Shown here piece after piece: positions 8,571-17,648 of a stretch of 64,000 nt of DNA; position 1 is the stretch's first letter, and each line of letters opens with the position of its first letter. Origin of the DNA: Planctomycetota bacterium. Its GTDB lineage: Bacteria; Planctomycetota; UBA1135; UBA2386. A program made the position numbers and the translations under genes. The stretch spans positions 124,001-188,000 of the forward strand of contig JADJPQ010000004.1 of the NCBI GenBank assembly GCA_016713175.1, given 5' to 3'. The notes under the pieces were generated by a model. The model searched no databases and was not told the DNA's origin. It worked only from the letters and a program-made list of their open reading frames with translations.

Positions 8571-9254
8571 GTGACCGAGTTCGTCCTTGTGCATGGGTCC
8601 GGGCAACATGCCGGCTGTTGGGAGCGGGTCGCGGCGTTGCTGCGGGGGGCGGGCCATGTCGTGGTGGCACCGGATCTGCCGAAGACGGTGGCCGGGTCCG
8701 GTCTGGTCGAACAGGCCCAGGTGGTGGCGGCGGCGGTGACGACCGCGGCGCCGATCGTCGTGGCGCATTCGCTGTGCGGGGTGTTGCTGCCGGTGGTGGC
8801 CGAACGGGTGCCGTGCCGGCGGTTGGTGTTCCTGGCGGCGGTGATCCCCGAACCGGGCGTCAGTGTGCGCGAACAGTTCGCGGCGGATCCGACGATGTTC
8901 CATCCGGCGTGGCTGCAGGCCGGAGCGAAGTTCGCCGATCCGGTTGCGCGCGCGGCGCTGGCGGCGGAGTTCTTGTTCCACGATTGTCCGGCAGGGGAGC
9001 TGCCGTGGTCGCAGTCGACGGTGCAGGTGATCGATTCGCAGCGGATGATCACCGAACGGTGTCCGGTGGCGGCGTGGCCGGCGGTGCCTTCGACGGCGAT
9101 CGTCGCCGCGTCGGATCGCACGCTGACGGCGGCCTGGTGCCGGCGGCGAGCGCGCGAACGGCTGGGCGGCGAGGCCTTCGAACTGCCGGGTGGGCACTGT
9201 CCGCAGAACTCACGACCGACGGCACTGGCGGCGATGCTGGCTGGGCTGGCGTGA
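8571..9254 (+). CDS. Alpha/beta hydrolase
   Basis: A 227-residue protein of the salicylate-esterase/methylesterase-like branch of the alpha/beta hydrolase fold. It opens with a strand and oxyanion motif 'FVLVHGSGQHAGCWERV'. The nucleophile elbow is 'AHSLCGVLLP', with Ser flanked as in G-x-S-x-G but starting with Ala. The catalytic His is probably in 'ELPGGHCPQNSRP' near the end. The GTG at 8571 gives VTEFVLVHG, the family's usual N-terminus; a TTG at 8562 is the alternative. The gene is divergent from the BTRD hydrolase, and the 119 bases between the two starts must hold both promoters. No signal peptide, so it is cytosolic. Confidence 0.8.
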   Translation: MTEFVLVHGSGQHAGCWERVAALLRGAGHVVVAPDLPKTVAGSGLVEQAQVVAAAVTTAAPIVVAHSLCGVLLPVVAERVPCRRLVFLAAVIPEPGVSVREQFAADPTMFHPAWLQAGAKFADPVARAALAAEFLFHDCPAGELPWSQSTVQVIDSQRMITERCPVAAWPAVPSTAIVAASDRTLTAAWCRRRARERLGGEAFELPGGHCPQNSRPTALAAMLAGLA

Positions 9255-9320
9255 GGCGGCGTGTCGGCGGATCGTCGAGCTGATACTGTCAGCGGGCTGC
9301 AGCTTTGCGAGACCCTCGCC

Positions 9321-9692
9321 ATGTCCGACCCGCTCCGCGAGAAAGTGAACCGGCTGATGCAGTCGCTTGCCGGCGAGCGCGCCGATCGCGTAGCCGAGAG
9401 CACGTTGCACCGCGAGGTGATCCAGCGCATCAAACGGGCGCACCTGGACCTTGGTGCAGCCGATGCCTCCCGACTGGGCCTGCACATGTCGGATTGGGTG
9501 TCCGATGCAGCGTTCGTTCTGGCGCTCCACCTGTTCCCCGAGGAGTTCTCCGATGCGGAGATCCGGGAGGGTGTCGGACAGTTCCTGTGCCATGCCCCCA
9601 ATCACATCCGGGCCGCATGCAGGATCACCGGCCAGTACGTCTGGGAGGATTTTCCGGATGATGACACCTCGTTGTGGGATGATGAGCGCTGA
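9321..9692 (+). CDS. Hypothetical protein, 123 residues
   Basis: Not recognised. It is a soluble, mainly helical protein with an acidic C-terminal tail ('EDFPDDDTSLWDDER'). The start is the ATG giving MSDPLREKVNRLMQSL. The segment 'MSDWVSDAAFVLALHLFPEE' is hydrophobic but broken by charges, so no membrane span is predicted. It starts 66 bases after the alpha/beta hydrolase stop on the same strand and could be co-transcribed with it. Composition and codon use look like the neighbours, which supports a real gene. Confidence 0.6.
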   Translation: MSDPLREKVNRLMQSLAGERADRVAESTLHREVIQRIKRAHLDLGAADASRLGLHMSDWVSDAAFVLALHLFPEEFSDAEIREGVGQFLCHAPNHIRAACRITGQYVWEDFPDDDTSLWDDER

Positions 9693-9805
9693 TCGTCGCC
9701 GGTGGCTTCAGTCGACTGCGCCGATGTCGGTCGCGGCGGAGCCGTCGTCGCGGCCTCCTTTGGCCATGCCTCTTTTCGTCAGGCCGACACACTTCAACGG
9801 AACAG

Positions 9806-10321
9806 GTGACCGACTTGCGCGCCCGTAGAACCGACAAGACCTCGAAGTCCGCAAGCCGGAAGCCAGCCAAGGGCCGGGCGGCGAAGGGCAAGGCTGCGAC
9901 GACTCTGCCGGAATCCATGGTGACCGGCAAGGCAAGCCCCGCAAAGGCCGCAGTCGGCGACGAGCCGGTCTTCGCCTACATCGCCAGTCTGCCGCAGCCG
10001 CAGCGCGGCATCGCGGAACGCGTCGATGCCCTTGCGGCCAGGACATTGCCCGCCCTGCAGCGCTCCGTCAAATGGGGGATGTCCTACTATGGCGTCGGCG
10101 ACGGTTGGTGTTTCTGTTGCGGCGGCTTCGCCGACCACGTCAAGCTGATGTTCGTGAACGGTGCCGCGCTCGAGCCGGTCCCGCCAGTGACGCCGGTCGC
10201 GATGGGCAAGTCCACTCGGGGCGTGGAGCTTCGATCACTGGACGACCTCGACGAACGCCAGGCCGCGGCATGGATGCTTCAGGTCGCGGCCGTGCCCGGT
10301 GTCGGCGGGAAGAAGCGGTAG
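9806..10321 (+). CDS. DUF1801 (YdhG-like) domain protein
   Basis: A 171-residue protein. Residues 1-50 are a Lys/Ala/Arg/Ser-rich basic tail. Residues about 52-165 match the DUF1801 pattern: 'DEPVFAYIASLPQPQRGIAERVDALAART', then 'VKWGMSYYG' (the family's conserved W-G-x-x-x-Y), 'GWCFCCGGFADHVKLMFVNG', and 'SLDDLDERQAAAW'. The molecular role of the family is not settled. The start is a GTG at 9806 in 'aacaggtgacc'. The basic tail could bind nucleic acid, but that is speculation. Confidence 0.75.
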   Translation: MTDLRARRTDKTSKSASRKPAKGRAAKGKAATTLPESMVTGKASPAKAAVGDEPVFAYIASLPQPQRGIAERVDALAARTLPALQRSVKWGMSYYGVGDGWCFCCGGFADHVKLMFVNGAALEPVPPVTPVAMGKSTRGVELRSLDDLDERQAAAWMLQVAAVPGVGGKKR

Positions 10322-10507
10322 CGGGATGGCCGTCGGGCCCAACCAGGCTTGGACTGGCTCCAAGAGACTCCAGGTACGGATCGTCGAGTCGACCGGCTGG
10401 GATCCTGATCGTGCCGACTCGGTTGCGCGCGGGGTGATCCTCGGATCGAATGCCCTGGCCGCATCACCGCGGGGCCAGAGCATCGCCTTCACCGCGGGGA
10501 CACTCCC

Positions 10508-10969
10508 ATGAACAAAGTCACACCGTTCCTGATGTTCAACGACCAGCTCGAAGCGGCGATCGAGTTCTACACCGCGACGTTTCCGGGCTCCGAAGTCCGC
10601 AACCTCGCCCGCACCGGCCATGACGGTCCCATCAGCGCCGCCGAGTTCGTCGTTGGTGGTCAAGTCTTCCTGGGCTTCAATGGCGGGTCGTACTTCAGCT
10701 TCTCTCAGGGCGTTTCGCTCTACGTGGATTGCGTGGATCAGGCTGAAGTGGATGAATACTGGGACCGGCTCGTGAAGGCAGGAGCGCAGCCCACGCAGTG
10801 CGGTTGGATCAGAGACCCCTTCGGCCTCTCCTGGCAGATCATCCCGAGACGATTCACCGAGTTGATCCGGGACCGGGACCCCAGGAAGGTCAAGGCGGTG
10901 ATGGCTGCCATGATGACGATGGTGAAGCTCGACGTGGCGGAGCTCGAGCGAGCCTACGCCGAGGCGTAG
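10508..10969 (+). CDS. VOC-family (PhnB/glyoxalase-like) protein
   Basis: A 153-residue vicinal-oxygen-chelate fold protein of the PhnB/YdcG group. It opens 'KVTPFLMFNDQLEAAIEFYT' and has 'GQVFLGFNGG', 'VSLYVDCVDQAEVDEYWDRL' and 'GWIRDPFGLSWQIIPRRF', which are the characteristic strands of this group. Members are often annotated as PhnB or 3-demethylubiquinone methyltransferase-like; the substrate is not known and many lack a full metal site. The C-terminal helix 'VKAVMAAMMTMVKLDVAELE' is also typical of the group. It follows the DUF1801 gene on the same strand; such small proteins often cluster. Confidence 0.85.
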   Translation: MNKVTPFLMFNDQLEAAIEFYTATFPGSEVRNLARTGHDGPISAAEFVVGGQVFLGFNGGSYFSFSQGVSLYVDCVDQAEVDEYWDRLVKAGAQPTQCGWIRDPFGLSWQIIPRRFTELIRDRDPRKVKAVMAAMMTMVKLDVAELERAYAEA

Positions 10970-11210
10970 TCATGGTAGTCCAGTCGGATGCCCGGGCTTG
11001 CCATCGATGCCCCCCGCCGAGCCGCAGCGGTCGGCCGACCCGCTGTTTGCGGTGATGCCGAGCGTTCGCGCCACGGCGAGCGACACGCAATGCCCATCGC
11101 CCGGAATCCAGTTGCGCCCGGAGCGGTTCCGCGCTGGAGTGATCTCGCCGCATTGCGGTGATCTGGTTCCGTCCTGATCCGCTTGCCATGCACTTCCGAG
11201 GAGCAACGCG

Positions 11211-11561
11211 ATGAGCGCCGCCGCCGTCATTCCGTGTCTGGTCCCGGTGATCGTGGCCGTCGCGATGCGCCGAGCCGAGGCCCGCATCCATCGACAACTC
11301 ACCGACGCTCACGCCACCACGGCGGACTCGGCGATCCAGTTGTCACTCAGCCGTTCGATGGACCGGCGACGCCTGCAGGGCCTGGTCCACGGCGGGGCCG
11401 TACATGCGACCGCGAACGGCCGTCACTTTCTCGACTCTGCTGGTTGGGACACCTACCACCGCAATCGCCGTCGCCGGGTGTCGTGGGCGGCGTCGATCGC
11501 CATCGCGGTGGTCGGCTTGATCCTGGTCGTGGTCTTCGCCGTAGCCTCGAGCAAGTCCTGA
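11211..11561 (+). CDS. Small membrane protein, hypothetical
   Basis: A 116-residue protein with a hydrophobic N-terminus ('AAVIPCLVPVIVAVAM') and a clear C-terminal membrane span ('VSWAASIAIAVVGLILVVVF') preceded by a basic stretch 'YHRNRRRR', which would stay in the cytoplasm. The central part is hydrophilic. The ATG at 11211 is preceded by 'gaggagcaacgcg', a good Shine-Dalgarno sequence. It ends convergently with the sialidase-like gene, 21 bases away. Function unknown. Confidence 0.65.
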   Translation: MSAAAVIPCLVPVIVAVAMRRAEARIHRQLTDAHATTADSAIQLSLSRSMDRRRLQGLVHGGAVHATANGRHFLDSAGWDTYHRNRRRRVSWAASIAIAVVGLILVVVFAVASSKS

Positions 11562-11582
11562 GGGAGCGCCGCCGCCTCGCGG

Positions 11583-12899
11583 TCAGTTGTCGAAGCGGAC
11601 ACTCCGCGTCCACAGCGCAAACCTGCCGTTGCGGCTGTCGCTCCAGATGAGCTGGAACTCGCCATCGGCGCGCGCGGCGATCCCCATGTAGTGGCCGCCG
11701 CCGGGGAACTTGTTGGCGACATCGCCATTGCCTTCCGTGCGCGGGTCGCTGGCCATCGAAGAGACGCGTAGCGGCGGCGAGAACGTCGCCCCGCCATCCG
11801 CCGAAGCCGCGAACCAGACGTCTTGACCGGCCTCCCCGGTCGCCGCGGCATCGATCCACGAGATGCCGAGCACGCCGCGACGGTTGCACACCGCGCTGGC
11901 CAGATTGGCGCGGCCCCCGGCGGCGCCGGGGAATCGATCGACCCGCGCATCCTCGCTCCATGTCGCACCGCCGTCGGCCGACACGTTCAACCAGACACCG
12001 TCGTGCTGATCGCCGCTGCCGAGGGCGCGGACGAAGTAGCAGCGGTCGCGCCAGCGGGAGACCGGTGACGTATCGGCGCACAGCCGCATGTAGCCTTTGG
12101 CGCCGCCCGCGCGTTCGGTGATCACGCGCGGGGCAGAGAGCCGGTCGCCGCCCGGCGGCAACGCCTGCACCCAGGCTTGCTGCCGATGCCGGGCGGCTGG
12201 CAACAGAACCGTGCCGTCGGCGAGCACCGCCGGTTCGCAGAACGCCAGGCGCTGGCCCTGGCCGGGCACGCGCGCGACTTCGACGAACGGTTCGGCGCCG
12301 CGCGCGCGACACAGCACGATGTCGGTGGCCATGTCCGCGACGAACTGCACGGTGGTGAACCAGAATTCGCCGTTGCCGACGGCCAGCTTGGTGCCGTCGT
12401 GGTTACCGCCGATCGTCTGCACCTTCTCGGACCAGGTGACGCCGCCGTCCGCGGAGCGGAAGAACTGGATCGGGTATTCGTCGCGGAACTTCCCCGGTGT
12501 GCCGATCCAGGCGAGCACCGCCTGGCCGTCGCCGAGCATCGCCGTCCACGGGTCGTAGTCCCAGGAGTCGTGTGCGGTCTCGGTCCAGGTCGCACCGGCA
12601 TCCCGTGATACGAAGCTCGACAGCCGGCAGGACTCATAGGGTCGCTGGATGTCCGTCACGACCATCGCCGCGGCCAACAGGTGGCTGGCGTCAGTCGGAT
12701 GCGCGCAGATGTGGGGTTCGACCAACGGCAGCGGCGCGAACCGGGACGGAATCGGATGCTCATCGCCCAGGCTCATGTCCGCTGGTACGGCGACGGCCGG
12801 TGCGGTGTCACCGGTTGGGCCGGTCGTCGGGGCGCCGCAGGCGGCGAACAGCAACAGGATGGACCAGGGCCGGAAGGACGCGGATTCGAGGTTCGGCAT
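11583..12899 (-). CDS. Sialidase-like (BNR/Asp-box) lipoprotein
   Basis: A 438-residue exported lipoprotein; the lipobox 'LLLFAACGA' ends the signal peptide near residue 21. The body shows the repeated Asp-box S-x-D-x-G-x-T-W of sialidase-type six-bladed propellers: 'SRDAGATWTE', 'SADGGVTWSE', 'SADGGATWSED', 'SADGGATFSP'. The final blade holds 'GEFQLIWSDSRNGRFALWTR'. I could not confirm a complete sialidase arginine triad, so glycosidase activity is possible but not shown. It is separated by 23 bases from the response-regulator gene behind it on the same strand and could be at the end of that operon. Confidence 0.75.
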   Translation of the reverse strand: MPNLESASFRPWSILLLFAACGAPTTGPTGDTAPAVAVPADMSLGDEHPIPSRFAPLPLVEPHICAHPTDASHLLAAAMVVTDIQRPYESCRLSSFVSRDAGATWTETAHDSWDYDPWTAMLGDGQAVLAWIGTPGKFRDEYPIQFFRSADGGVTWSEKVQTIGGNHDGTKLAVGNGEFWFTTVQFVADMATDIVLCRARGAEPFVEVARVPGQGQRLAFCEPAVLADGTVLLPAARHRQQAWVQALPPGGDRLSAPRVITERAGGAKGYMRLCADTSPVSRWRDRCYFVRALGSGDQHDGVWLNVSADGGATWSEDARVDRFPGAAGGRANLASAVCNRRGVLGISWIDAAATGEAGQDVWFAASADGGATFSPPLRVSSMASDPRTEGNGDVANKFPGGGHYMGIAARADGEFQLIWSDSRNGRFALWTRSVRFDN

Positions 12900-12922
12900 G
12901 GGGTCTCTGGGTGGTGGGTGGA

Positions 12923-13579
12923 TCAGAGCGTCGGCCGGCCCGGCGTCCTGACCGGCAACAGCCGCAGGTCGATCGCGCGCACGACGGCAGCGGTGCGGTC
13001 CTGCACACCGAGCTTGTCGAAGACGTGCAGCAGATGGGTCTTGACCGTGGTCTCGGCGATGCCGAGTCCGGCGGCGATCTGTTTGTTGCTGCGGCCCTCG
13101 GCGGCGGCGGCGAGCACCGCGAGCTCGCGCGGCGACAACGCGGGCGGCGGTGTGCGCAACCGGGTCAGCAGCCGGGCGCCGATCGCGGGTGTCAGCACCG
13201 ACTCGGCGCGGGCGGCAGCCCGAATGGCCTGCAGCAGGAACGCGCGGGTGCAGTCCTTCAGCAGGTAACCGATCGCGCCGGCCTGCATGGCGCCGTCGAG
13301 GTCGGCGTCGTCATCATACGTCGTCAGCACGACGACCTGGGTCCGGGGGTGCTCCGTCCGGATCCGCGCCGTTGTCTGCACGCCGTCGCCGTTCGGCATG
13401 CTCAGATCCATCAACACGACATCGGGGTCGTGCCGTCGTACGGCGAGCAGCGCGGTGACGCCGTCGGCGGCTTCGTCGACGACGACGAGGTCCGGTTCGC
13501 CGGCGAGCATGCCGCGCACGCCGGCCCGCACGAGCGGGTGGTCGTCGACCAACAACACGCGGATCGATGCGGCAGTCAT
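12923..13579 (-). CDS. LuxR/NarL-family response regulator
   Basis: A 218-residue transcription factor. The receiver domain (residues 1-125) begins 'IRVLLVDDHPLVRAG' and has phosphoacceptor D58 in 'DVVLMDLSMPNGDG', T/S in 'VVVLTTYDDD' and K in 'GYLLKDCTR'. The C-terminal LuxR-type helix-turn-helix is at about 149-213 ('LSPRELAVLAAAAEGRSNKQ', 'TVKTHLLHVFDKLGV'). It follows the sensor kinase gene with a four-base ATGA overlap, so kinase and regulator are made together. Target genes are not evident; the adjacent sialidase-like lipoprotein is a candidate. Confidence 0.95.
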   Translation of the reverse strand: MTAASIRVLLVDDHPLVRAGVRGMLAGEPDLVVVDEAADGVTALLAVRRHDPDVVLMDLSMPNGDGVQTTARIRTEHPRTQVVVLTTYDDDADLDGAMQAGAIGYLLKDCTRAFLLQAIRAAARAESVLTPAIGARLLTRLRTPPPALSPRELAVLAAAAEGRSNKQIAAGLGIAETTVKTHLLHVFDKLGVQDRTAAVVRAIDLRLLPVRTPGRPTL

Positions 13580-14949
13580 CGGCGTCGACGAGGCAGGTGG
13601 ACCAGCAGCCGGAAGCCATGCCCCGGGGTCGAGGCGAACGTGGTCGTGCCGGCGAGTCTGCGGACGCGTTGCTGCACGGTTGCCAGCCCCGCGCCGTGCG
13701 TCGGTGTCGTCGACACGACCGCCGCCGCGGGCGTACCGCGGCCGTCGTCGGCGATCGCCAGGGTGAGCTGCTCGCCGTCGAGGCGGAGGTCGATGTCGAT
13801 ACGCCGTGGCCCCGCGTGGCGAATCGCGTTGCGCAGGCCTTCCTGCACGACCCGCAACACGCACAGTTCGATCTCCGGTGGCAGCGTGGTGAGGTCGGGA
13901 TCCAGGCTGGCCGTGATGTCGAGGCCGGTCTCGGCGACGGTCCGTTCGATCTGGCGAAGCAGCGCGTCGCGGAACGGCAGCCGGCTGCCTTCGGGGCGCA
14001 GGGCCCAGACCAGGCCGCGCAGTTCGGCGAGCGCCGAGCGCGCGGCGGCGGTTGCCGCGGTCAGATGCTCGGCGGCGGCCGGCGGCGGCTGCTGTCCGGA
14101 GGCCGCCGCCTCGAGGTGCATGGTGACGCCGGCAAGATCCTGGGCGATCGTGTCGTGGATGTCGCCGGCCAGCCGTTCGCGTTCGGCCCGTTCGCCTTCG
14201 GCGCGCAGCTGCAGGCGCGTCTGCTGCAGATCGACGACCGCCGCGATCTCGGCGATCGCGGTGGCCATGGCCGTGTCGCCGCGCGAGCCGATGCAGGTCC
14301 TGCTGTCCGGGCAGGCGACATGCGGTGCGCTGTCGGTGAAATCTGCCGTCGTGCCGTCCGAACTCGCCAGCCAACGCGTCGCTTCGCCGTCGGTGGCAAA
14401 GGCGTCGATCGGGCGCGTGGCGCGCAGCGAGTCGGCGAGTTCGACCAGCAGGCCCTCGAGCGAAGTCGTCCGGTGCAGGCGGTGCGCGAGTTCGCGGCGC
14501 CACGCGGCGCGGCGCCGTTCGCTGTGGCCCAGGGCCACGCCGATGGACGCGGCGAACGCAAGGGCGCCCACGAACACGCCGTCACCGGCGTCTGGCAGAT
14601 GGCCGAACTGCCAGGTGACGAAGAGCGTCGCGGCACCAACGCCCGTGGCCAGCAGCAACCCGCTGTATTGCCCGATCGCGCGTCGACTGGCCAGCCAGCG
14701 CAGCATGAGCAAGAGCAGCAGGCCCTGGAGCGCGGGGCCGCCGCGTTCCCCGGTGGTGCGACCGAACTGCGCGATCGCGTCGGGGTCGGCGCGCCCGCCC
14801 TGGGTGGCGGCGAGGGCGAACGCATAGGTGGCGACGCACAGCGACACCGCCACCATCGCGGCGGCGGACGCGATGAGGCCAGCCACGGTGAGCACCAGCG
14901 GCAACGGGCCGCGGTCGGCCCATGCACGCCACTTGGAACTCTCGGACAT
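13576..14949 (-). CDS. Sensor histidine kinase (HisKA_3 / NarL-partner type)
   Basis: A 457-residue membrane kinase. There are about four membrane spans in residues 17-142 (around 20-45, 76-88, 97-113, 125-140). A variable, possibly GAF-like sensor segment follows (160-245). The HisKA_3 dimerisation/phosphoacceptor motif is 'ERLAGDIHDTIAQDL', with H265. The HATPase domain shows the N-box 'VVQEGLRNAIRHAG' and the G1 box 'IADDGRGT'. The start is the ATG at 14949 (MSESSKWRAW). It is the first gene of a two-gene operon with the LuxR-type regulator. The signal is unknown. Confidence 0.92.
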   Translation of the reverse strand: MSESSKWRAWADRGPLPLVLTVAGLIASAAAMVAVSLCVATYAFALAATQGGRADPDAIAQFGRTTGERGGPALQGLLLLLMLRWLASRRAIGQYSGLLLATGVGAATLFVTWQFGHLPDAGDGVFVGALAFAASIGVALGHSERRRAAWRRELAHRLHRTTSLEGLLVELADSLRATRPIDAFATDGEATRWLASSDGTTADFTDSAPHVACPDSRTCIGSRGDTAMATAIAEIAAVVDLQQTRLQLRAEGERAERERLAGDIHDTIAQDLAGVTMHLEAAASGQQPPPAAAEHLTAATAAARSALAELRGLVWALRPEGSRLPFRDALLRQIERTVAETGLDITASLDPDLTTLPPEIELCVLRVVQEGLRNAIRHAGPRRIDIDLRLDGEQLTLAIADDGRGTPAAAVVSTTPTHGAGLATVQQRVRRLAGTTTFASTPGHGFRLLVHLPRRRR

Positions 14950-15082
14950 GGCCGGCAGTGTGCGCCGCGGGCGGTGTCCTTGCATCCTCCGGTCGGTGGA
15001 TGTCGGCGTCGGCCGGCACCTCGTTCGCGCATCATGCCATGGTGGGATGGGCGGGGACCGCGCTGGCGGCCACCGTGTGGTC

Positions 15083-15988
15083 ATGGAATCACGAACCGTC
15101 CTCTGGTCGACCGTTGCCGCGGCCGTCGTTGCCGTGCTGGCCGCCGTCTTGCCGTTCTTCGTCCGCTTGCCGGCGGCCCCCGCGCCGTTGCCGGATCGCG
15201 AATCTGCCGCGGCGGTCACGGCGCTGGCGGCCCTGGGGGCCCAACACCAGTCGCTCCGCGGGGAACTCGCGGCGCTGCAACAGCGGGTCACGGCGTGCGA
15301 GGCCGTGCGCGCTCCGGCGCCGGTTGCTCCGGCAGTCGGGCAGTCGGCGGCGCCCGGCCCGATCGCGAGTTCGCCGCCGGTGACGGACGCCACTGCGGAC
15401 CGCCGCGGTTTCCGGGAACGGATGCCTGCGATGCTGCGCCAGGGCTCGGGGTCGCCGGTGATCGACGAGGCCGAACAGGAACGGTTCTGGCGGCTGGCGC
15501 GAACGACCGATGTGGTCGACAGCCTGATTGCCGAGCTGGAGGCGAGCGTCGCCGCGAGCCCTCGCGACGTGGCGGCGCGGATGGAACTCGCCGATGCCTA
15601 CACCGCCAGGCTGGTGACCATCCCGGGTGGGCCCGAACAGGGTGTCTGGGGCGGCAAGGCGGAACGCGAATGGCAGGCCGTGATCGGACAGCAGCCGGAT
15701 CACTGGGACGCGCGATTCCAGTTGGGCTTCAACTACTCGATGTATCCGGACTTCGTCGACCGCAGCAAGGAGGCGATCGAGCATCTCGAGCACGCGCGCA
15801 CCCTGTTGCCCGGCCGGGCCCCCGAGCCCAGGCAGGTCGATGTGTATCTCGGGTTGGCCAGGATGTACCGGCGGCAACAACGGGACGATCGTGCGGCGGC
15901 GGTGTTGGATGAGGGGTTGCTCCGTTTTCCGGGCCATGAGGGCCTGCAACGGGCTCGCCATCAGGGAGGTGGATCATCGCCGAGGTAG
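15083..15988 (+). CDS. Membrane-anchored TPR-like protein
   Basis: A 301-residue protein with a single N-terminal membrane span ('VLWSTVAAAVVAVLAAVLPFFV'), a coiled-coil stretch at about 45-75 ('ALGAQHQSLRGELAALQQRV'), a Pro/Ala linker, and helical repeats from about residue 130. The repeats resemble TPRs: 'DVAARMELADAYTARLV', 'DHWDARFQLGFNYSMYPDF', 'VDVYLGLARMYRRQQRDDRA'. The family is often involved in envelope assembly, but no partner is visible. It is divergent from the sensor kinase with 133 bases between the starts. The ATG at 15083 was chosen because the signal anchor follows at once. Confidence 0.7.
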   Translation: MESRTVLWSTVAAAVVAVLAAVLPFFVRLPAAPAPLPDRESAAAVTALAALGAQHQSLRGELAALQQRVTACEAVRAPAPVAPAVGQSAAPGPIASSPPVTDATADRRGFRERMPAMLRQGSGSPVIDEAEQERFWRLARTTDVVDSLIAELEASVAASPRDVAARMELADAYTARLVTIPGGPEQGVWGGKAEREWQAVIGQQPDHWDARFQLGFNYSMYPDFVDRSKEAIEHLEHARTLLPGRAPEPRQVDVYLGLARMYRRQQRDDRAAAVLDEGLLRFPGHEGLQRARHQGGGSSPR

Positions 15989-16019
15989 CGCGGAGGTTCT
16001 CACTCCGTCTGCTGTCGTG

Positions 16020-16035
16020 CGGAACTGCAGTTCCG
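16020..16035. repeat. 16-base perfect palindrome in a 200-base intergenic stretch
   Basis: The sequence CGGAACTGCAGTTCCG is its own reverse complement. It lies between the TPR-like gene (ends 15988) and the DUF4239-like gene (starts 16192), about 156 bases before the latter start. It could be an operator for a dimeric regulator; no T-run follows, so it does not look like an intrinsic terminator. Confidence 0.4.
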
Positions 16036-16191
16036 GCCGTGAGGCTTTGTTGCGAGTGAGCTGGTCCTTGGATTCAATGGCCCAGGCCGCATTGCGGTCC
16101 CCGTTCATCGATCCCATCCGGCAGAGGTCGCAGGTTGTCTGCCGCGGTGGCATCCATCCCGCGCTGCCTCCGGGTGGAAGAGGCATCCGCC

Positions 16192-16965
16192 GTGTCCCTG
16201 ACGTTCGTAGCCGTGGTTTCTGCGGTCGGTCTGTTCCTAGGCATGCTGCTGCTCTTCGAGGCCGGCCGTTACGTCGGCATCAAGCGATCGGCTCGCGACC
16301 CGGACGCCGCCTCGGGCTCCGGCCCGGCGGAAGCCGGCGTGTTCGGATTGCTGGGATTGCTGCTGGCGCTGACGTTCTCGGGCGCGGCTTCGCGATTCCA
16401 AGCGCGACGCCATCTGGTCACCGAAGAAGCCAACGCGGTCGGCTCCGCGTACCTGCGGGTCGACGTGCTGCCGAGCGAGGCGCAGCCGGAGGTTCGCCAG
16501 TTGTTTCGTCGCTATCTCGATGCCCGGGTCGCCAGCTATCCGCGCGATGAGGACGCGAGTGTCGCTCGGGCCTGGTCATCGGAGGTGGCGGCATTGCAGG
16601 CCCAGATCTGGTCGGCGGCGGTGGCCCTGAGTCCGCGCGATGCCACCGGGAACGGGGCAAAGCTCCTGCTGCCGGCATTGAACGACATGTTCGACATCGC
16701 CACGACCAGGACGATGGCCATGGAAGACCATCCACCGCAGCTCATCTTCATCCTGCTCGCTGGCCTGAGTCTCGTCAGTTCCCTGCTGGTCGGCTACGTC
16801 AGTTGTGGCAGCAGGACGCGGAACTGGTTTCCCCAGGTGATCCTCGCGGCGACCATGTCGCTGACATACTACGTGATCCTGGATCTCGAGTTTCCGCGCC
16901 ACGGTCTGATCCGCGTCGACAGCGCCGACCACGTTCTGGTCGAACTCCGCAACAGCATGCGGTGA
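16192..16965 (+). CDS. DUF4239/bestrophin-like membrane protein
   Basis: A 257-residue membrane protein. N-terminal span 'FVAVVSAVGLFLGMLLLF', second span 'GVFGLLGLLLALTFSGAASRF' followed by 'RRHLVTEEANAVGSAYLRVD'. The E-A-N-A-[IV]-G-[TS]-[AS]-[YW] signature is typical of DUF4239 proteins, which are distant bestrophin relatives. Two further spans near the C-terminus ('LIFILLAGLSLVSSLLVGYV', 'VILAATMSLTYYVILDLEFP') and 'P.hGlIrV' also fit. The GTG at 16192 is preceded by 'gaagagg' eight bases upstream; a GTG at 16174 is the alternative. Transport of anions is possible by analogy only. Confidence 0.7.
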   Translation: MSLTFVAVVSAVGLFLGMLLLFEAGRYVGIKRSARDPDAASGSGPAEAGVFGLLGLLLALTFSGAASRFQARRHLVTEEANAVGSAYLRVDVLPSEAQPEVRQLFRRYLDARVASYPRDEDASVARAWSSEVAALQAQIWSAAVALSPRDATGNGAKLLLPALNDMFDIATTRTMAMEDHPPQLIFILLAGLSLVSSLLVGYVSCGSRTRNWFPQVILAATMSLTYYVILDLEFPRHGLIRVDSADHVLVELRNSMR

Positions 16966-17201
16966 GGCGGCGGGTGACTGTGCTGCCGACGTTGTCCAAC
17001 AGCAGATCGGGGCGCGGCTGCCTGGATCGCTGGTGGCTGCTGAGCGTCCGGTAGCGCGTGCGGTTGGCACCCGCCGGACGTCGGTACGAGCGTTCGCCGG
17101 GCGGCGCCTTGGCCTGGTCCGACGGCCAATCAGGCCTGTGGGGGCGGCGTGGTCCGGCGATGCCCGCCCTCTCGCAGCAACCGATCGACCCACGGCGTCG
17201 C

Positions 17202-17648
17202 TCAACGCCGATCCGGCGGCGTGTTCGGTGGCTGCTCAGGCCCCGGGTGGGCGACGCGCGTCAGCGCGATCTGCTTGCCGAGCTGCTCGACGAACACCAT
17301 CTCGGTCGTGCTGTACGACCCATCGGCATGCCGGTACCACTCGATCCCGGCACTGCTGCGCTCGCGCCCGACGATCGGGCTCCACGGGAACGCGCCCCAG
17401 TACCGCTCCAGCGGCGCCGGATCGATCGCGCCGTTCAACGCCGGCACCGCCGACCCATCGGGCAGCAGGAGTTGGTGGCCGGTCGACGGTGCAACGCGCG
17501 CCGCGAGCGCCGGAGCTGTCACCACCGACGGCGCCGCCGCCAATACCGCACCGCCGGCAACGGTTGTTGGCGTTGGCGCCGGCGGCGTTCGCGGCCAGGC
17601 CAACGCCACCAGTGCCAACAATGCGGCAGTTCCGGAAACCCGGCGCAT
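17202..17648 (-). CDS. Secreted hypothetical protein, 148 residues
   Basis: Not recognised. The N-terminus 'MRRVSGTAALLALVALAWPR' is a signal peptide, followed by a Pro/Thr/Ala-rich linker to about residue 50. The C-terminal 95 residues ('HQLLLPDGSAVPALNGAIDP', 'GIEWYRHADGSYSTTEMVFV') look like a small beta-rich domain without Cys. Its ATG overlaps the stop of the upstream secreted protein gene by one base (TGATG), so the two are translationally coupled and probably work in the same compartment. Confidence 0.6.
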   Translation of the reverse strand: MRRVSGTAALLALVALAWPRTPPAPTPTTVAGGAVLAAAPSVVTAPALAARVAPSTGHQLLLPDGSAVPALNGAIDPAPLERYWGAFPWSPIVGRERSSAGIEWYRHADGSYSTTEMVFVEQLGKQIALTRVAHPGPEQPPNTPPDRR

